The notes beneath the pieces were generated by a model, which worked only from the letters and a program-made list of their open reading frames with translations, was not told the DNA's origin and did no database searches. From Enteractinococcus helveticum (GTDB lineage: Bacteria > Actinomycetota > Actinomycetes > Actinomycetales > Micrococcaceae): a stretch of 64,000 nt of DNA. The position numbers were made by a program, and so were the translations under genes. Every line of letters starts with the position of its first letter. The stretch's first letter is position 1. Below are positions 51,295 to 59,383 of this stretch, piece by piece. The stretch covers positions 124,001 through 188,000 of the forward strand of contig NZ_LXEY01000019.1 in assembly GCF_001657475.1 (NCBI RefSeq), read 5' to 3'.

Positions 51295-51335
51295 CCGGCC
51301 TAAAGGACGGCGCCTAATGACCGGGGGAGGAGCGG

Positions 51336-52112
51336 ATGGCCATGAGAACAGTGCACAACGCAGCTTCCACGCGGGCGAGCATCCTGGTGATTCAACCGGA
51401 TGAGCAGGTGCCTCTGGGTCGGTTTGCTGACTGGTTGACCCAGTACGGTGCCGAAGTCACCGTGATCCAACCCTTCGCCGGTGACGACGTCCCCTCCGAG
51501 CTGCACACGGATGGTCTGATCGTATTGGGCGGCGCAATGTCTGCCCATTGCCTTGAGCAGTTCCCGTGGCTTGCCGACATCAAAGCCCTCTACCAGCGCG
51601 CGGCTGAAGCACACGCCCCGGCCTTAGGCATTTGCCTGGGTGCGCAGTTGCTGACCCTGGCCTTCGATGGGGAAGTCACGTCCAATGCACCCGTTGGTCC
51701 AGAAATCGGTGTGGTCGATATTGCATGGACGCCAGATAGTGCCGACGACGCCATAACGAAAGGCCTCCCGGAGTCTTTCCGTGCGACGTCGTTTCACTAT
51801 GATGGCATTTCAGCACTGCCCAAAGGTGCTGTGCTGTTGGGTCGAGGAGACCGCTACGAACATCAGGTGTTCCGCATAGGTCATGCGGTGGGTGTGCAAT
51901 TCCATCCCGAGGCGACCCCGGAGCTGTTCCGTAGTTGGTGTGCGGCAGATGTCATCCAGAAGCCAGAACTAGCGGAATTTTTTGAACAGAGCATGCAACT
52001 GGTCGAACGCAATGACGATGAGATTGCGATGCATGCCGCCACGTTAGCCCGAAACTTCGTGGCGGCACTGCAGGCGGCACCCCGGATGCAGCGCCATGAA
52101 GCGCTGCCATAG
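51336..52112 (+). CDS. Class I glutamine amidotransferase
   Basis: Stand-alone GATase1 domain protein with the catalytic triad Cys (L-G-I-C-L-G-A-Q-L-L), His and Glu (V-Q-F-H-P-E). GGGGGAGGAG precedes the ATG. V-L-G-G-A-M-S-A near residue 70 is the oxyanion strand region of GuaA-like amidotransferases of the YfeJ/Rv-type. The expected synthetase partner domain is absent; such proteins are annotated as 'type 1 glutamine amidotransferase' or gamma-glutamyl hydrolase-like. The C-terminal 45 residues are an extra helical tail. Substrate unknown. Confidence 0.87.
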   Translation: MAMRTVHNAASTRASILVIQPDEQVPLGRFADWLTQYGAEVTVIQPFAGDDVPSELHTDGLIVLGGAMSAHCLEQFPWLADIKALYQRAAEAHAPALGICLGAQLLTLAFDGEVTSNAPVGPEIGVVDIAWTPDSADDAITKGLPESFRATSFHYDGISALPKGAVLLGRGDRYEHQVFRIGHAVGVQFHPEATPELFRSWCAADVIQKPELAEFFEQSMQLVERNDDEIAMHAATLARNFVAALQAAPRMQRHEALP

Positions 52113-52126
52113 ACACCAAGAACACA

Positions 52127-52166
52127 ACAACCCGCAAGCTCAGCACAATGCCAGCTTGCGGGTTGT
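52127..52166. terminator. Bidirectional terminator between the amidotransferase and gabT
   Basis: ACAACCCGCAAGCT (52127-52140) and AGCTTGCGGGTTGT (52153-52166) pair perfectly over 14 bp with a 12-nt loop, lying between the two convergent stops. Confidence 0.75.
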
Positions 52167-52191
52167 CGGAGTTAGACCGGGGTTCGAGGGC

Positions 52192-53547
52192 TTAGGCGTC
52201 GATGGTCTGGCGGTTCTGGGTGCGCGTTTCGGCCAGAATATCGGTGATGACGCTCAGGCCTTCTTTGAGGAGGTCTTCACCGATGACAACCGGTGGCAGG
52301 AAGCGCAGTACGTTGCCGTAGGTTCCGGCGGTCAGGGTGATGACACCTTGTTTGCGTGCGGCCACGGCAACCTCGTTGACCAGATCGGCCAGTGGGGCCT
52401 TGGTTTCTGGGTCGACGAATTCAACGGCCATCATGGCACCGCGGCCACGGATCTCACCGACGCGGGCGTCGTCCTGCTGGACCGCAGCGAAGTGCTCGGT
52501 GATGATTTCTTCGATACGTAGAGCCTTTGCGGCGAGGTTTTCTTCTTCCATCACGGCAATCGATGCCAGACCGGCAGCCACCGCAACGGGGTTACCGCCG
52601 TAGGTGCCACCCAAACCACCGGCGTGCACGGAATCCATGAGTTCGGCGCGACCGGTGACAGCCGACAGTGGCATACCACCGGCAATACCTTTTGCCATGG
52701 TGATCAGATCGGGCTCGATACCTTGGGCTTCGGAGGCGAACCAGGTGCCGGTGCGCACGAAACCGGTCTGGACTTCATCGGCAATGAACAGCACACCGTT
52801 GGCGTTACACCAGTCAACGACTTTAGCCAGGAAGCCTACGGCAGGCTCGATGAAGCCACCTTCACCCTGGATGGGTTCCATGATCACGGCGGCCAGGTTG
52901 TTCGCGCCGATCTGGATTTCCAGTGCTTCGATGGTGCGGGCTGCGGCTTCTTCGCCGGGCAGGCCGTCACGGAACGGGTAGGAACCTGGCACGCGGTACA
53001 GTTCGGAGGCAAATGGTCCGAAGGAATCTTTATACGGCATGTTCTTGGCGGTCAGACCCATGGTCAGGGTCGTACGGCCGTGGTAAGCGTTATCGAATGC
53101 GGCAATGGCCTGTTTGCCAGTGTAGGCGCGGGCCACTTTGACGGCGTTCTCAACGGCTTCGGCGCCCGAGTTCAGTAATACGGTGCGGGTCTGACCGGAG
53201 ATTGGGACGATTTCGTCGAGCTTCTGGGCCAGCTGGGCGTAGGACTCGTAGGGGGTGACCATAAAGCAGGTGTGGGTGAAGTCCTCAACCTGTGCTTTGA
53301 CGGCTTCGACAACTTTTGGATGCGAAGCGCCCACGGTGGTCACAGCAATTCCGGCACCCAGATCAATCAGGCGGTTGCCGTCGACGTCTTCAACAATGCC
53401 GCCTTCGGCGCGGGCTACGAATGCCGGGGTCGAGGGGCTCACGGCCTTGGGAACGTAGGTTTCAAGTTGTTCACGCAGCTGGCGGGCTTTGGGTCCGGGC
53501 AGTTCGGTGACGAGCTTGCGGGACTGTTCCAGTGGTTCACGCGTCAT
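52192..53547 (-). CDS. gabT: 4-aminobutyrate-2-oxoglutarate transaminase
   Basis: PLP-dependent class III aminotransferase converting GABA to succinate semialdehyde. 451 residues. The PLP Lys lies in I-T-M-A-K-G-I-A-G-G-M-P, preceded by L-F-I-A-D-E-V-Q-T-G-F-V-R-T-G; the N-S-G-A-E-A-V-E-N-A-V-K phosphate loop and E-P-I-Q-G-E-G-G-F are also present, and G-G-T-Y-G-G-N-P-V-A ends the catalytic core. A divergent LysR regulator starts 110 nt away, probably controlling it. gabD is not adjacent, so the semialdehyde must be oxidised by another enzyme. Confidence 0.93.
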   Translation of the reverse strand: MTREPLEQSRKLVTELPGPKARQLREQLETYVPKAVSPSTPAFVARAEGGIVEDVDGNRLIDLGAGIAVTTVGASHPKVVEAVKAQVEDFTHTCFMVTPYESYAQLAQKLDEIVPISGQTRTVLLNSGAEAVENAVKVARAYTGKQAIAAFDNAYHGRTTLTMGLTAKNMPYKDSFGPFASELYRVPGSYPFRDGLPGEEAAARTIEALEIQIGANNLAAVIMEPIQGEGGFIEPAVGFLAKVVDWCNANGVLFIADEVQTGFVRTGTWFASEAQGIEPDLITMAKGIAGGMPLSAVTGRAELMDSVHAGGLGGTYGGNPVAVAAGLASIAVMEEENLAAKALRIEEIITEHFAAVQQDDARVGEIRGRGAMMAVEFVDPETKAPLADLVNEVAVAARKQGVITLTAGTYGNVLRFLPPVVIGEDLLKEGLSVITDILAETRTQNRQTIDA

Positions 53548-53656
53548 AACGGAGTCCTTTGGGTGTTCAAATACGAATAGGGATCAGTACTATTATCGAC
53601 CATCCAGGTTATGTTCGGCCAATAGATTCTCGTCATTGTGGGTATGCTTAACCGTT

Positions 53657-54568
53657 ATGGACGAACGGTTGCTCACGGCGTTTCTGACCGTGGCGGAAAC
53701 ACGCAATGTGTCGGTGGCTGCCCGGCAATTGAATATCACCCAGCCAGCCCTGTCTCGGCAGCTGCAAAAACTGCAGCGCCACCTGAAAGTTGATCTGCTG
53801 CAATCCCACCATTCGGGTGTCGCATTGACTGCCGCCGGCGAGGAATTCCTGCCGGTGGCTCAAAAAGTTGTCGACGAAATCCGCAAGGCCGAAGCGTTTG
53901 CCCGCATGCTGGCCACCGGGCGCTTCTCCGAAATCACCTTCGCGGCACCCGGTACCACGTTGATCGACATTGTGATCCCGTTTGTGGCCACCCTGGATTC
54001 CTCCGAGTTGCATTCGCACGTGATTGAAACACCACTGGGGACGTCGTTGGAACAGGCCGTCAACACCGCGGACCTGGTGATCATGCCCTCGGCGCCGCCC
54101 AAGGAATTCGCCTCCATCGCACTGGTTGAATTACCGGTGTGGGCCTATGTTGCCCCGGGCCATCCGTGGGCCAGTAGAGATGAGATTGCGTTAGAAGAGC
54201 TCGTGGAAGACCGGGTGGTTGTGACGACCACAGACTTCATGTCCCGTCGCGTGCTGGATGGTGCCGTCGACGTCGCCGGGCTGACGGTACCACAGATTAT
54301 CGAAACGAAATCGGGCCGGGTTGCCCAGGCACTGGTAGCGGCCGGCAATGGGGTGGCGGTTGTTACCGAGGACGCCTATTTTGGGCTCAAACCTGCCAAG
54401 ATCGTATCGAATGGCAAGATCTTATCGGTGTGGTTACACGCCGGATGGCGGGCTGACCACTACGCCTACGACGACGTCCAAGCACTCGCCGCGCGCCTGG
54501 CCAGATTCGCCCAGGCCCGGTATCCGGGACTCACCCCTGGACCGATCGATCCCAGCGCAGGAATATGA
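53657..54568 (+). CDS. LysR-family transcriptional regulator, divergent from gabT
   Basis: Full LTTR of about 303 residues. The N-terminal winged helix begins M-D-E-R-L-L-T-A-F-L-T-V-A-E-T-R-N-V-S-V-A-A-R-Q-L-N-I-T-Q-P-A-L-S-R-Q-L-Q-K-L, a classic LysR pattern; the linker helix follows to residue 85, and then the substrate domain with V-A-A-G-N-G-V-A-V-V-T-E near residue 230. A-x-x-x-P-G-H-P-W-A is also usual for LTTRs. The starting Met at 53657 is required because the family N terminus begins exactly there. Shared 109-nt promoter region with gabT makes GABA-related control likely, by analogy only; the inducer is unknown. Confidence 0.9.
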   Translation: MDERLLTAFLTVAETRNVSVAARQLNITQPALSRQLQKLQRHLKVDLLQSHHSGVALTAAGEEFLPVAQKVVDEIRKAEAFARMLATGRFSEITFAAPGTTLIDIVIPFVATLDSSELHSHVIETPLGTSLEQAVNTADLVIMPSAPPKEFASIALVELPVWAYVAPGHPWASRDEIALEELVEDRVVVTTTDFMSRRVLDGAVDVAGLTVPQIIETKSGRVAQALVAAGNGVAVVTEDAYFGLKPAKIVSNGKILSVWLHAGWRADHYAYDDVQALAARLARFAQARYPGLTPGPIDPSAGI

Positions 54569-54635
54569 GGGTGAGCCAGGGGCGATTAAAGCGCCAAAAC
54601 CAGACATAACGACGTCGTCGTCCGCCACTGGGGGC

Positions 54636-54641
54636 TAGACT
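54636..54641 (+). promoter_or_regulatory. -10 box for a leaderless lysS transcript
   Basis: TAGACT seven bases before GTG 54649 with no ribosome binding site between them. Same arrangement as panC. Confidence 0.5.
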
Positions 54642-54648
54642 GTAGGGC

Positions 54649-56196
54649 GTGAATACGACCAACACATCTGAAACTAAGACCACCGTTGACGCCGTTGAGA
54701 ACACGCGAGATCAACGAAAGGTCCGCCACGCCAAGCGCCAAGAGCTGCTTGACGCGGGCCAACAGGCCTACCCGGTTGCCGTAGAACGCACCCATACGCT
54801 GGCTCAGATCCGTGATAAGTACCCGGATTTAGCACCCGGTGTTGAAACCGGTGAGATTGTCTCGGTGGCTGGACGCGTCGTATTCCAACGCAACACCGGA
54901 AAACTGTGCTTTGCCACGCTGCAAGAAGGCGGTGAGACCGGTGAACACCCGCGCCTGCAGGTCATGTTGTCGCAGGGCAAGGTCGGCAAGGAATCCCTGG
55001 ATGCCTATAAGCACCTGGTGGATCTGGGCGACCACATTGCGATCACCGGTGAGGTCATTACCTCCAAGCGCGGCGAATTGTCGATCATGGCCGATACCTG
55101 GGCCATGGCCTCCAAGGCGCTGCGCCCACTGCCGGTGCTGCACGCCGATCTGGCCGATGAGACCCGGGTGCGTCAGCGCTATGCGGATCTGATCGTGCGC
55201 CAAGAGGCTGCCGAAATGGTGCACAAGCGTGCCGGAGTCGTCCGTGCGATCCGTCGCACCCTGGAAGATCAGGGCTACATTGAGGTGGAGACCCCGATCC
55301 TGCAGTTGATTCACGGTGGTGCTCAGGCTCGCCCCTTTGAAACGCACCTGAATGCGTTTGATCAGAAGATGACCCTGCGCATTGCGACTGAGCTGTTCTT
55401 GAAGCGCGCCGTCGTGGGAGGCATTGACAAAGTTTTTGAAGTCGGTCGTGTTTTCCGTAATGAGGGCGTCGATTCAACGCACTCGCCAGAATTTACGATG
55501 CTGGAAGCCTACGAGGCGTATTCGGATATGTATGGCATGGCCGAGCGCATCCGCGAAATTATCCTGGCCGCTGCCAAAGCCGCCGGCGTCGAAAGTGAAC
55601 TGACCACCCCCGAGGGCAAGACCATTGTGCTGGATGGCGAGTGGGCGTGGAAAGAGTTCTACCCGGCCGTTTCGGAAGCTGTCGGCCAAGAGGTTACCCC
55701 GGATACCAGTGCACAGGATCTGCTGGCACTAGCTAAGGCCAATAACCTTGACATCGATCCTGTCAAGCATAACGACGCTGGGGAACTGGCGCTGGAACTG
55801 TTTGATGAACTGGTTGAGCCAAATCTGGTGCAGCCAACCTTTATTTACCATTACCCGCAGGCCGCCCAGCCGCTGGCTCGCCCACACCGCGAAGACTCAC
55901 GCATGGTCGAGGCCTGGGATTTGATCATTGATGGCTTCGAAGTTGGCACCGCGTTCTCCGAACTGGTGGACCCGGTCATTCAGCGCGAACGTCTGACTTC
56001 CCAGTCCGAGGCTGCAGCTGCTGGCGATGAAGAAGCCATGCAGCTAGACCACGACTTCCTGCGCGCACTAGAATATGGTGCCCCACCAACCGGTGGCTTA
56101 GGTATGGGTGTGGACCGGTTGGTCATGCTGTTGACGGGGACTGGAATTCGTGAAACTATTCTGTTCCCGCTACTCAAGCCAGAAGGCGACGACTAA
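54649..56196 (+). CDS. lysS: Lysyl-tRNA synthetase, class II
   Basis: Charges tRNA-Lys. The 515-residue protein has an N-terminal OB-fold anticodon domain (about 55-160: V-S-V-A-G-R-V-V-F-Q-R) and the class II catalytic core with motif 1 (V-E-T-P-I-L), motif 2 (F-R-N-E-G-V-D-S-T-H-S-P-E-F-T-M-L-E-A) and motif 3 (G-G-L-G-M-G-V-D-R-L-V-M). The lysine-binding E-A-Y and the Y-H-Y-P-Q-A segment are normal. GTG start follows a -10 box directly. It is followed by a 70-residue membrane protein and then clpC; in many Actinobacteria lsr2 lies in that interval, but not here. Confidence 0.96.
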   Translation: MNTTNTSETKTTVDAVENTRDQRKVRHAKRQELLDAGQQAYPVAVERTHTLAQIRDKYPDLAPGVETGEIVSVAGRVVFQRNTGKLCFATLQEGGETGEHPRLQVMLSQGKVGKESLDAYKHLVDLGDHIAITGEVITSKRGELSIMADTWAMASKALRPLPVLHADLADETRVRQRYADLIVRQEAAEMVHKRAGVVRAIRRTLEDQGYIEVETPILQLIHGGAQARPFETHLNAFDQKMTLRIATELFLKRAVVGGIDKVFEVGRVFRNEGVDSTHSPEFTMLEAYEAYSDMYGMAERIREIILAAAKAAGVESELTTPEGKTIVLDGEWAWKEFYPAVSEAVGQEVTPDTSAQDLLALAKANNLDIDPVKHNDAGELALELFDELVEPNLVQPTFIYHYPQAAQPLARPHREDSRMVEAWDLIIDGFEVGTAFSELVDPVIQRERLTSQSEAAAAGDEEAMQLDHDFLRALEYGAPPTGGLGMGVDRLVMLLTGTGIRETILFPLLKPEGDD

Positions 56197-56205
56197 GGAG
56201 ACGCC

Positions 56206-56418
56206 GTGGACGTATTCATGGACTACTTCGAAGTCCTGGCACCATCAATTGGGCTGTTCTTCATCTTCTGGTTGGTCATGCGCTCGCTGTTCCGAGGTGA
56301 CTCGGGCGAGCGCGATGCACGCCGCGACGCCGAAGAACGTGAAGCCCAAGCCTGGGCCGAAGCTCAGAGCGCTCAGCAGCGTGGCGACGACGCCGGCGAG
56401 GCCGTGGAAAAGCTTTAA
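56206..56418 (+). CDS. Small membrane protein between lysS and clpC
   Basis: Seventy residues: one helix (I-G-L-F-F-I-F-W-L-V-M-R-S-L-F) and a long charged helix R-D-A-R-R-D-A-E-E-R-E-A-Q-A-W-A-E, likely coiled coil. AAGGAG precedes GTG 56206, ten nt after lysS, so it is the last gene of that transcript. Genes like it occur after lysS in related species. Function unknown. The 213 nt to clpC contain promoter-like sequence but no other gene. Confidence 0.75.
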   Translation: MDVFMDYFEVLAPSIGLFFIFWLVMRSLFRGDSGERDARRDAEEREAQAWAEAQSAQQRGDDAGEAVEKL

Positions 56419-56517
56419 CTGTTGGAATAACGCAGCGCCAAACCTGGTTATCCTAGACCCCACCAATTACGTTTGTCTGAAAGGATACGGTTTGTGCAAA
56501 TTTACCCCTGAGCCGAC

Positions 56518-56523
56518 TAGACT
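56518..56523 (+). promoter_or_regulatory. Candidate clpC promoter -10 box
   Basis: TAGACT (56518-56523), about 110 nt before the clpC start, with a weak TTGTGC about 20 nt upstream. A clear CtsR or HAIR/CIRCE site was not found; a ClgR-type site cannot be excluded. Confidence 0.3.
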
Positions 56524-56631
56524 CAGCTTTGGGGAAAGATGGCACATTTCCTTCGCCCAGCAGTGAACAGCAGTCTCAATACAATTTATAACTCAGTACG
56601 ATCAGACCTATAGCCAGCAAGGAGCGTGCCT

Positions 56632-59166
56632 ATGTTTGAAAGATTTACCGATCGGGCCCGACGAGTCGTAGTGCTTGCGCAGGAAGAAGCGCGCATGCTC
56701 AACCACTCGTACATCGGTACCGAGCACATCCTGCTCGGGTTGATCCACGAAGGTGATGGCGTGGCAGCCAAAGCCCTACAGTCCCTCGATGTCTCCCTGG
56801 GCGCAGTGCGCGAACAGGTTCGAGAAATCATCGGCCAGGGTCAACAAGCCCCATCCGGCCACATACCATTTACCCCACGTGCCAAAAAAGTCCTAGAACT
56901 ATCGCTGCGTGAAGCACTGCAGCTGGGCCACAACTACATTGGCACCGAGCACATCCTGCTGGGTCTGATTCGTGAAGGCGAAGGCGTTGCCGCCCAGGTT
57001 CTGGTCCAGCTTGGTGCTGACCTGAACCGTGTTCGCCAGACTGTTATCCAACTGCTGTCCGGTTACCAGGGCTCCGGCGAGTCCGAAGGCAAAGAAACCG
57101 CCGGTGTCTCACCGTCCGGACAAAGCCAGGGCCAGCCAGCCGGTTCGGTAGTGCTAGACCAGTTTGGGCGCAACCTGACTGCTGCTGCACGTGAATCCAA
57201 ACTTGATCCTGTTATTGGCCGTTCCGATGAAATGGAACGCGTCATGCAGATTCTGTCCCGGCGCACCAAGAACAACCCGGTGCTGATCGGTGAACCAGGT
57301 GTTGGTAAAACCGCCGTCGTCGAAGGTCTGGCACAAGCCATTGTGCGCAACGACGTCCCAGAGACGCTGAAAGACAAACAGCTATACACCCTGGATCTGG
57401 GTTCGCTGGTTGCAGGTTCCCGTTACCGTGGTGACTTCGAAGAACGCCTGAAAAAGGTGCTCAAAGAAATCCGTACCCGTGGTGACATCATCCTGTTTAT
57501 CGACGAGATCCACACCCTGGTCGGTGCCGGTGCCGCAGAAGGCGCCATTGACGCCGCATCGATTCTCAAACCGATGCTGGCCCGTGGTGAACTGCAAACC
57601 ATTGGTGCAACCACTCTGGACGAGTACCGTAAGCACATTGAAAAAGATGCGGCCCTGGAACGTCGTTTCCAGCCAATTCAGGTGGATGAGCCATCGGTTG
57701 AAGACACCGTAGAAATTCTGCGCGGTCTGCGTGACCGTTATGAAGCGCACCACCGGGTGTCGATCACCGACGAAGCGCTGCAGGCAGCAGCCACCATGGC
57801 TGACCGCTACATCTCGGATCGCTTCCTGCCGGATAAGGCCGTTGACCTCATTGATGAGGCCGGTGCTCGGCTGCGCATCCAGCGCATGTCGACCCCGCCA
57901 GAAATCAAAGAATACGATGCCCGCATCGAACAGGTTCGCCAGGAGAAGGAAGCCGCCATTGACGGCCAAGACTTCGAAGGTGCCGCCTCACTGCGTGATA
58001 AAGAGCAACAGCTCCAAGACGAGCGCAATACCAAGGAACGCGAATGGCGCGAAGAAGCAGCCACCGGCATTGCCGAGGTTGACGAAGATCTGATCGCCGA
58101 AGTGCTGTCCAAGTCGACCGGTATTCCAGTCTTCCGCCTGTCGGAGACCGAAGCCGAGCGTCTGCGCAACATGGAAGACGAACTGCACCGTCGCGTTATT
58201 GGCCAGGACGAAGCCGTCAAATCCCTGTCACGTGCGATCCGTCGTACTCGTGCAGGTCTGAAGGATCCAAACCGTCCAACCGGTTCGTTCATCTTCGCCG
58301 GCCCGACCGGTGTTGGTAAGACCGAACTGGCCAAGACCCTGGCTGAATTCCTCTTCGGTGACGAAGACGCCCTGATCACCCTGGACATGTCAGAATTCCA
58401 GGAAAAGCACACCGTCTCGCGGCTCTTCGGTGCCCCTCCGGGCTACGTCGGCTACGAAGAAGGTGGCCAGCTGACCGAACGGGTTCGTCGTCGTCCATTC
58501 TCCGTTGTGCTGTTTGACGAAGTTGAAAAAGCCCACCAGGACCTCTTCAACTCGTTGCTACAGATTCTGGAAGAAGGTCGTCTGACCGACTCGCAGGGTC
58601 GCGTCGTGGACTTCAAGAACACCGTGATCATTATGACCACCAACCTGGGTACCCGCGATATCTCGCGTGGCGTCCAGACCGGTTTCCAATCGATCTCGGA
58701 CACCCAGACCGGCTATGAGCGCATGAAGGCTACCGTTCAGGAAGAACTGCGTCAGCACTTCCGTCCAGAGTTCCTCAACCGTGTGGACGACGTCATCGTC
58801 TTCCCACAGCTCACCAAGGACGAGATCGTCGAGATTGTCGACCTGTTTGTGGCCTCCCTCCAGGATCGTCTGACCGAACAGAACCTGAGCATCGAACTCA
58901 ACGATGCCGCCAAGGAACTGTTGGCCACTCGCGGTTACGACCCATCCATGGGTGCCCGTCCGCTGCGCCGTACCGTTCAGGACATGCTCGAAGACAAACT
59001 GTCTGAGAAACTGCTCTACGGTGAAATCCCAGCGCAATCGCACATTGCGGTTACCACCTCGGGCGAGGGCAAGGACGCCATCCTGGAATTCGAGATCATC
59101 AAGAAAACCGAATCCATCGAAGCCCCACCAGAACGTGAGGCCATCGAAGCAGGTAGTGACAGCTAA
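56632..59166 (+). CDS. clpC: ATP-dependent Clp protease ATP-binding subunit ClpC
   Basis: Hsp100 unfoldase feeding ClpP. The ATG at 56632 ([16 protein letters not shown]) has AAGGAG upstream. The Clp N domain has two repeats ([13 protein letters not shown] at about 25 and [13 protein letters not shown] at 102). The first AAA+ domain has Walker A G-E-P-G-V-G-K-T at residue 220, followed by the UVR-containing M domain (about 425-465); the second has G-P-T-G-V-G-K-T at residue 557. [13 protein letters not shown] carries the pore loop. Length 845 is standard. Its codon usage is highly regular as for abundant proteins. It ends at a strong terminator. Confidence 0.97.
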   Translation: MFERFTDRARRVVVLAQEEARMLNHSYIGTEHILLGLIHEGDGVAAKALQSLDVSLGAVREQVREIIGQGQQAPSGHIPFTPRAKKVLELSLREALQLGHNYIGTEHILLGLIREGEGVAAQVLVQLGADLNRVRQTVIQLLSGYQGSGESEGKETAGVSPSGQSQGQPAGSVVLDQFGRNLTAAARESKLDPVIGRSDEMERVMQILSRRTKNNPVLIGEPGVGKTAVVEGLAQAIVRNDVPETLKDKQLYTLDLGSLVAGSRYRGDFEERLKKVLKEIRTRGDIILFIDEIHTLVGAGAAEGAIDAASILKPMLARGELQTIGATTLDEYRKHIEKDAALERRFQPIQVDEPSVEDTVEILRGLRDRYEAHHRVSITDEALQAAATMADRYISDRFLPDKAVDLIDEAGARLRIQRMSTPPEIKEYDARIEQVRQEKEAAIDGQDFEGAASLRDKEQQLQDERNTKEREWREEAATGIAEVDEDLIAEVLSKSTGIPVFRLSETEAERLRNMEDELHRRVIGQDEAVKSLSRAIRRTRAGLKDPNRPTGSFIFAGPTGVGKTELAKTLAEFLFGDEDALITLDMSEFQEKHTVSRLFGAPPGYVGYEEGGQLTERVRRRPFSVVLFDEVEKAHQDLFNSLLQILEEGRLTDSQGRVVDFKNTVIIMTTNLGTRDISRGVQTGFQSISDTQTGYERMKATVQEELRQHFRPEFLNRVDDVIVFPQLTKDEIVEIVDLFVASLQDRLTEQNLSIELNDAAKELLATRGYDPSMGARPLRRTVQDMLEDKLSEKLLYGEIPAQSHIAVTTSGEGKDAILEFEIIKKTESIEAPPEREAIEAGSDS

Positions 59167-59182
59167 CCGCATACGATAACTG

Positions 59183-59221
59183 ACAACGCCGGCATCCTCC
59201 TTGTGAGGGTGCCGGCGTTGT
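59183..59221 (+). terminator. Intrinsic terminator after clpC
   Basis: ACAACGCCGGCA...TGCCGGCGTTGT, a 12-bp perfect outer stem continued by CCTC/GAGG with one mismatch, followed by CGTCTGT. It separates clpC from the TPP riboswitch transcript. Confidence 0.75.
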
Positions 59222-59289
59222 CGTCTGTGCCAAAGTCCAAGGACGCCGCAATACATGTCAGAAGGACAACCGGGTGGCGTACAGTAGAT

Positions 59290-59380
59290 ACACCACATTC
59301 CCCGGGGAGCCGTCACGGCTGAGAGTGCGCACCGCGCAGACCCGAATACCTGATCCGGATCATGCCGGCGGAGGAAGGGC
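59290..59380 (+). ncRNA. TPP riboswitch (THI element)
   Basis: All conserved TPP aptamer segments are present in order: GGGGAGCC (59304-59311), the pyrimidine-sensor GGCTGAGA (59317-59324), the 3' part ACCCGAATACCTGATC (about 59340-59355) matching GAACCTGAT, and GGATCATGCCGGCGGAGGA (59357-59375) in place of the usual GGATAATGCCAGCGTAGGA. P1 uses TTCC at the 5' end and GGAA at the 3' end. The start codon lies eight bases after this region, and GGAGGAAGG, the ribosome binding site, is inside the 3' side, so binding of thiamine diphosphate would block translation of the following monooxygenase directly. There is no other gene between. Confidence 0.9.
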
Positions 59381-59383
59381 TTC

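Noticed and set aside
56419-56631. CIRCE or HAIR heat-shock operator upstream of clpC
   Set aside because: Neither the TTAGCACTC-N9 repeat nor the HAIR consensus is present.
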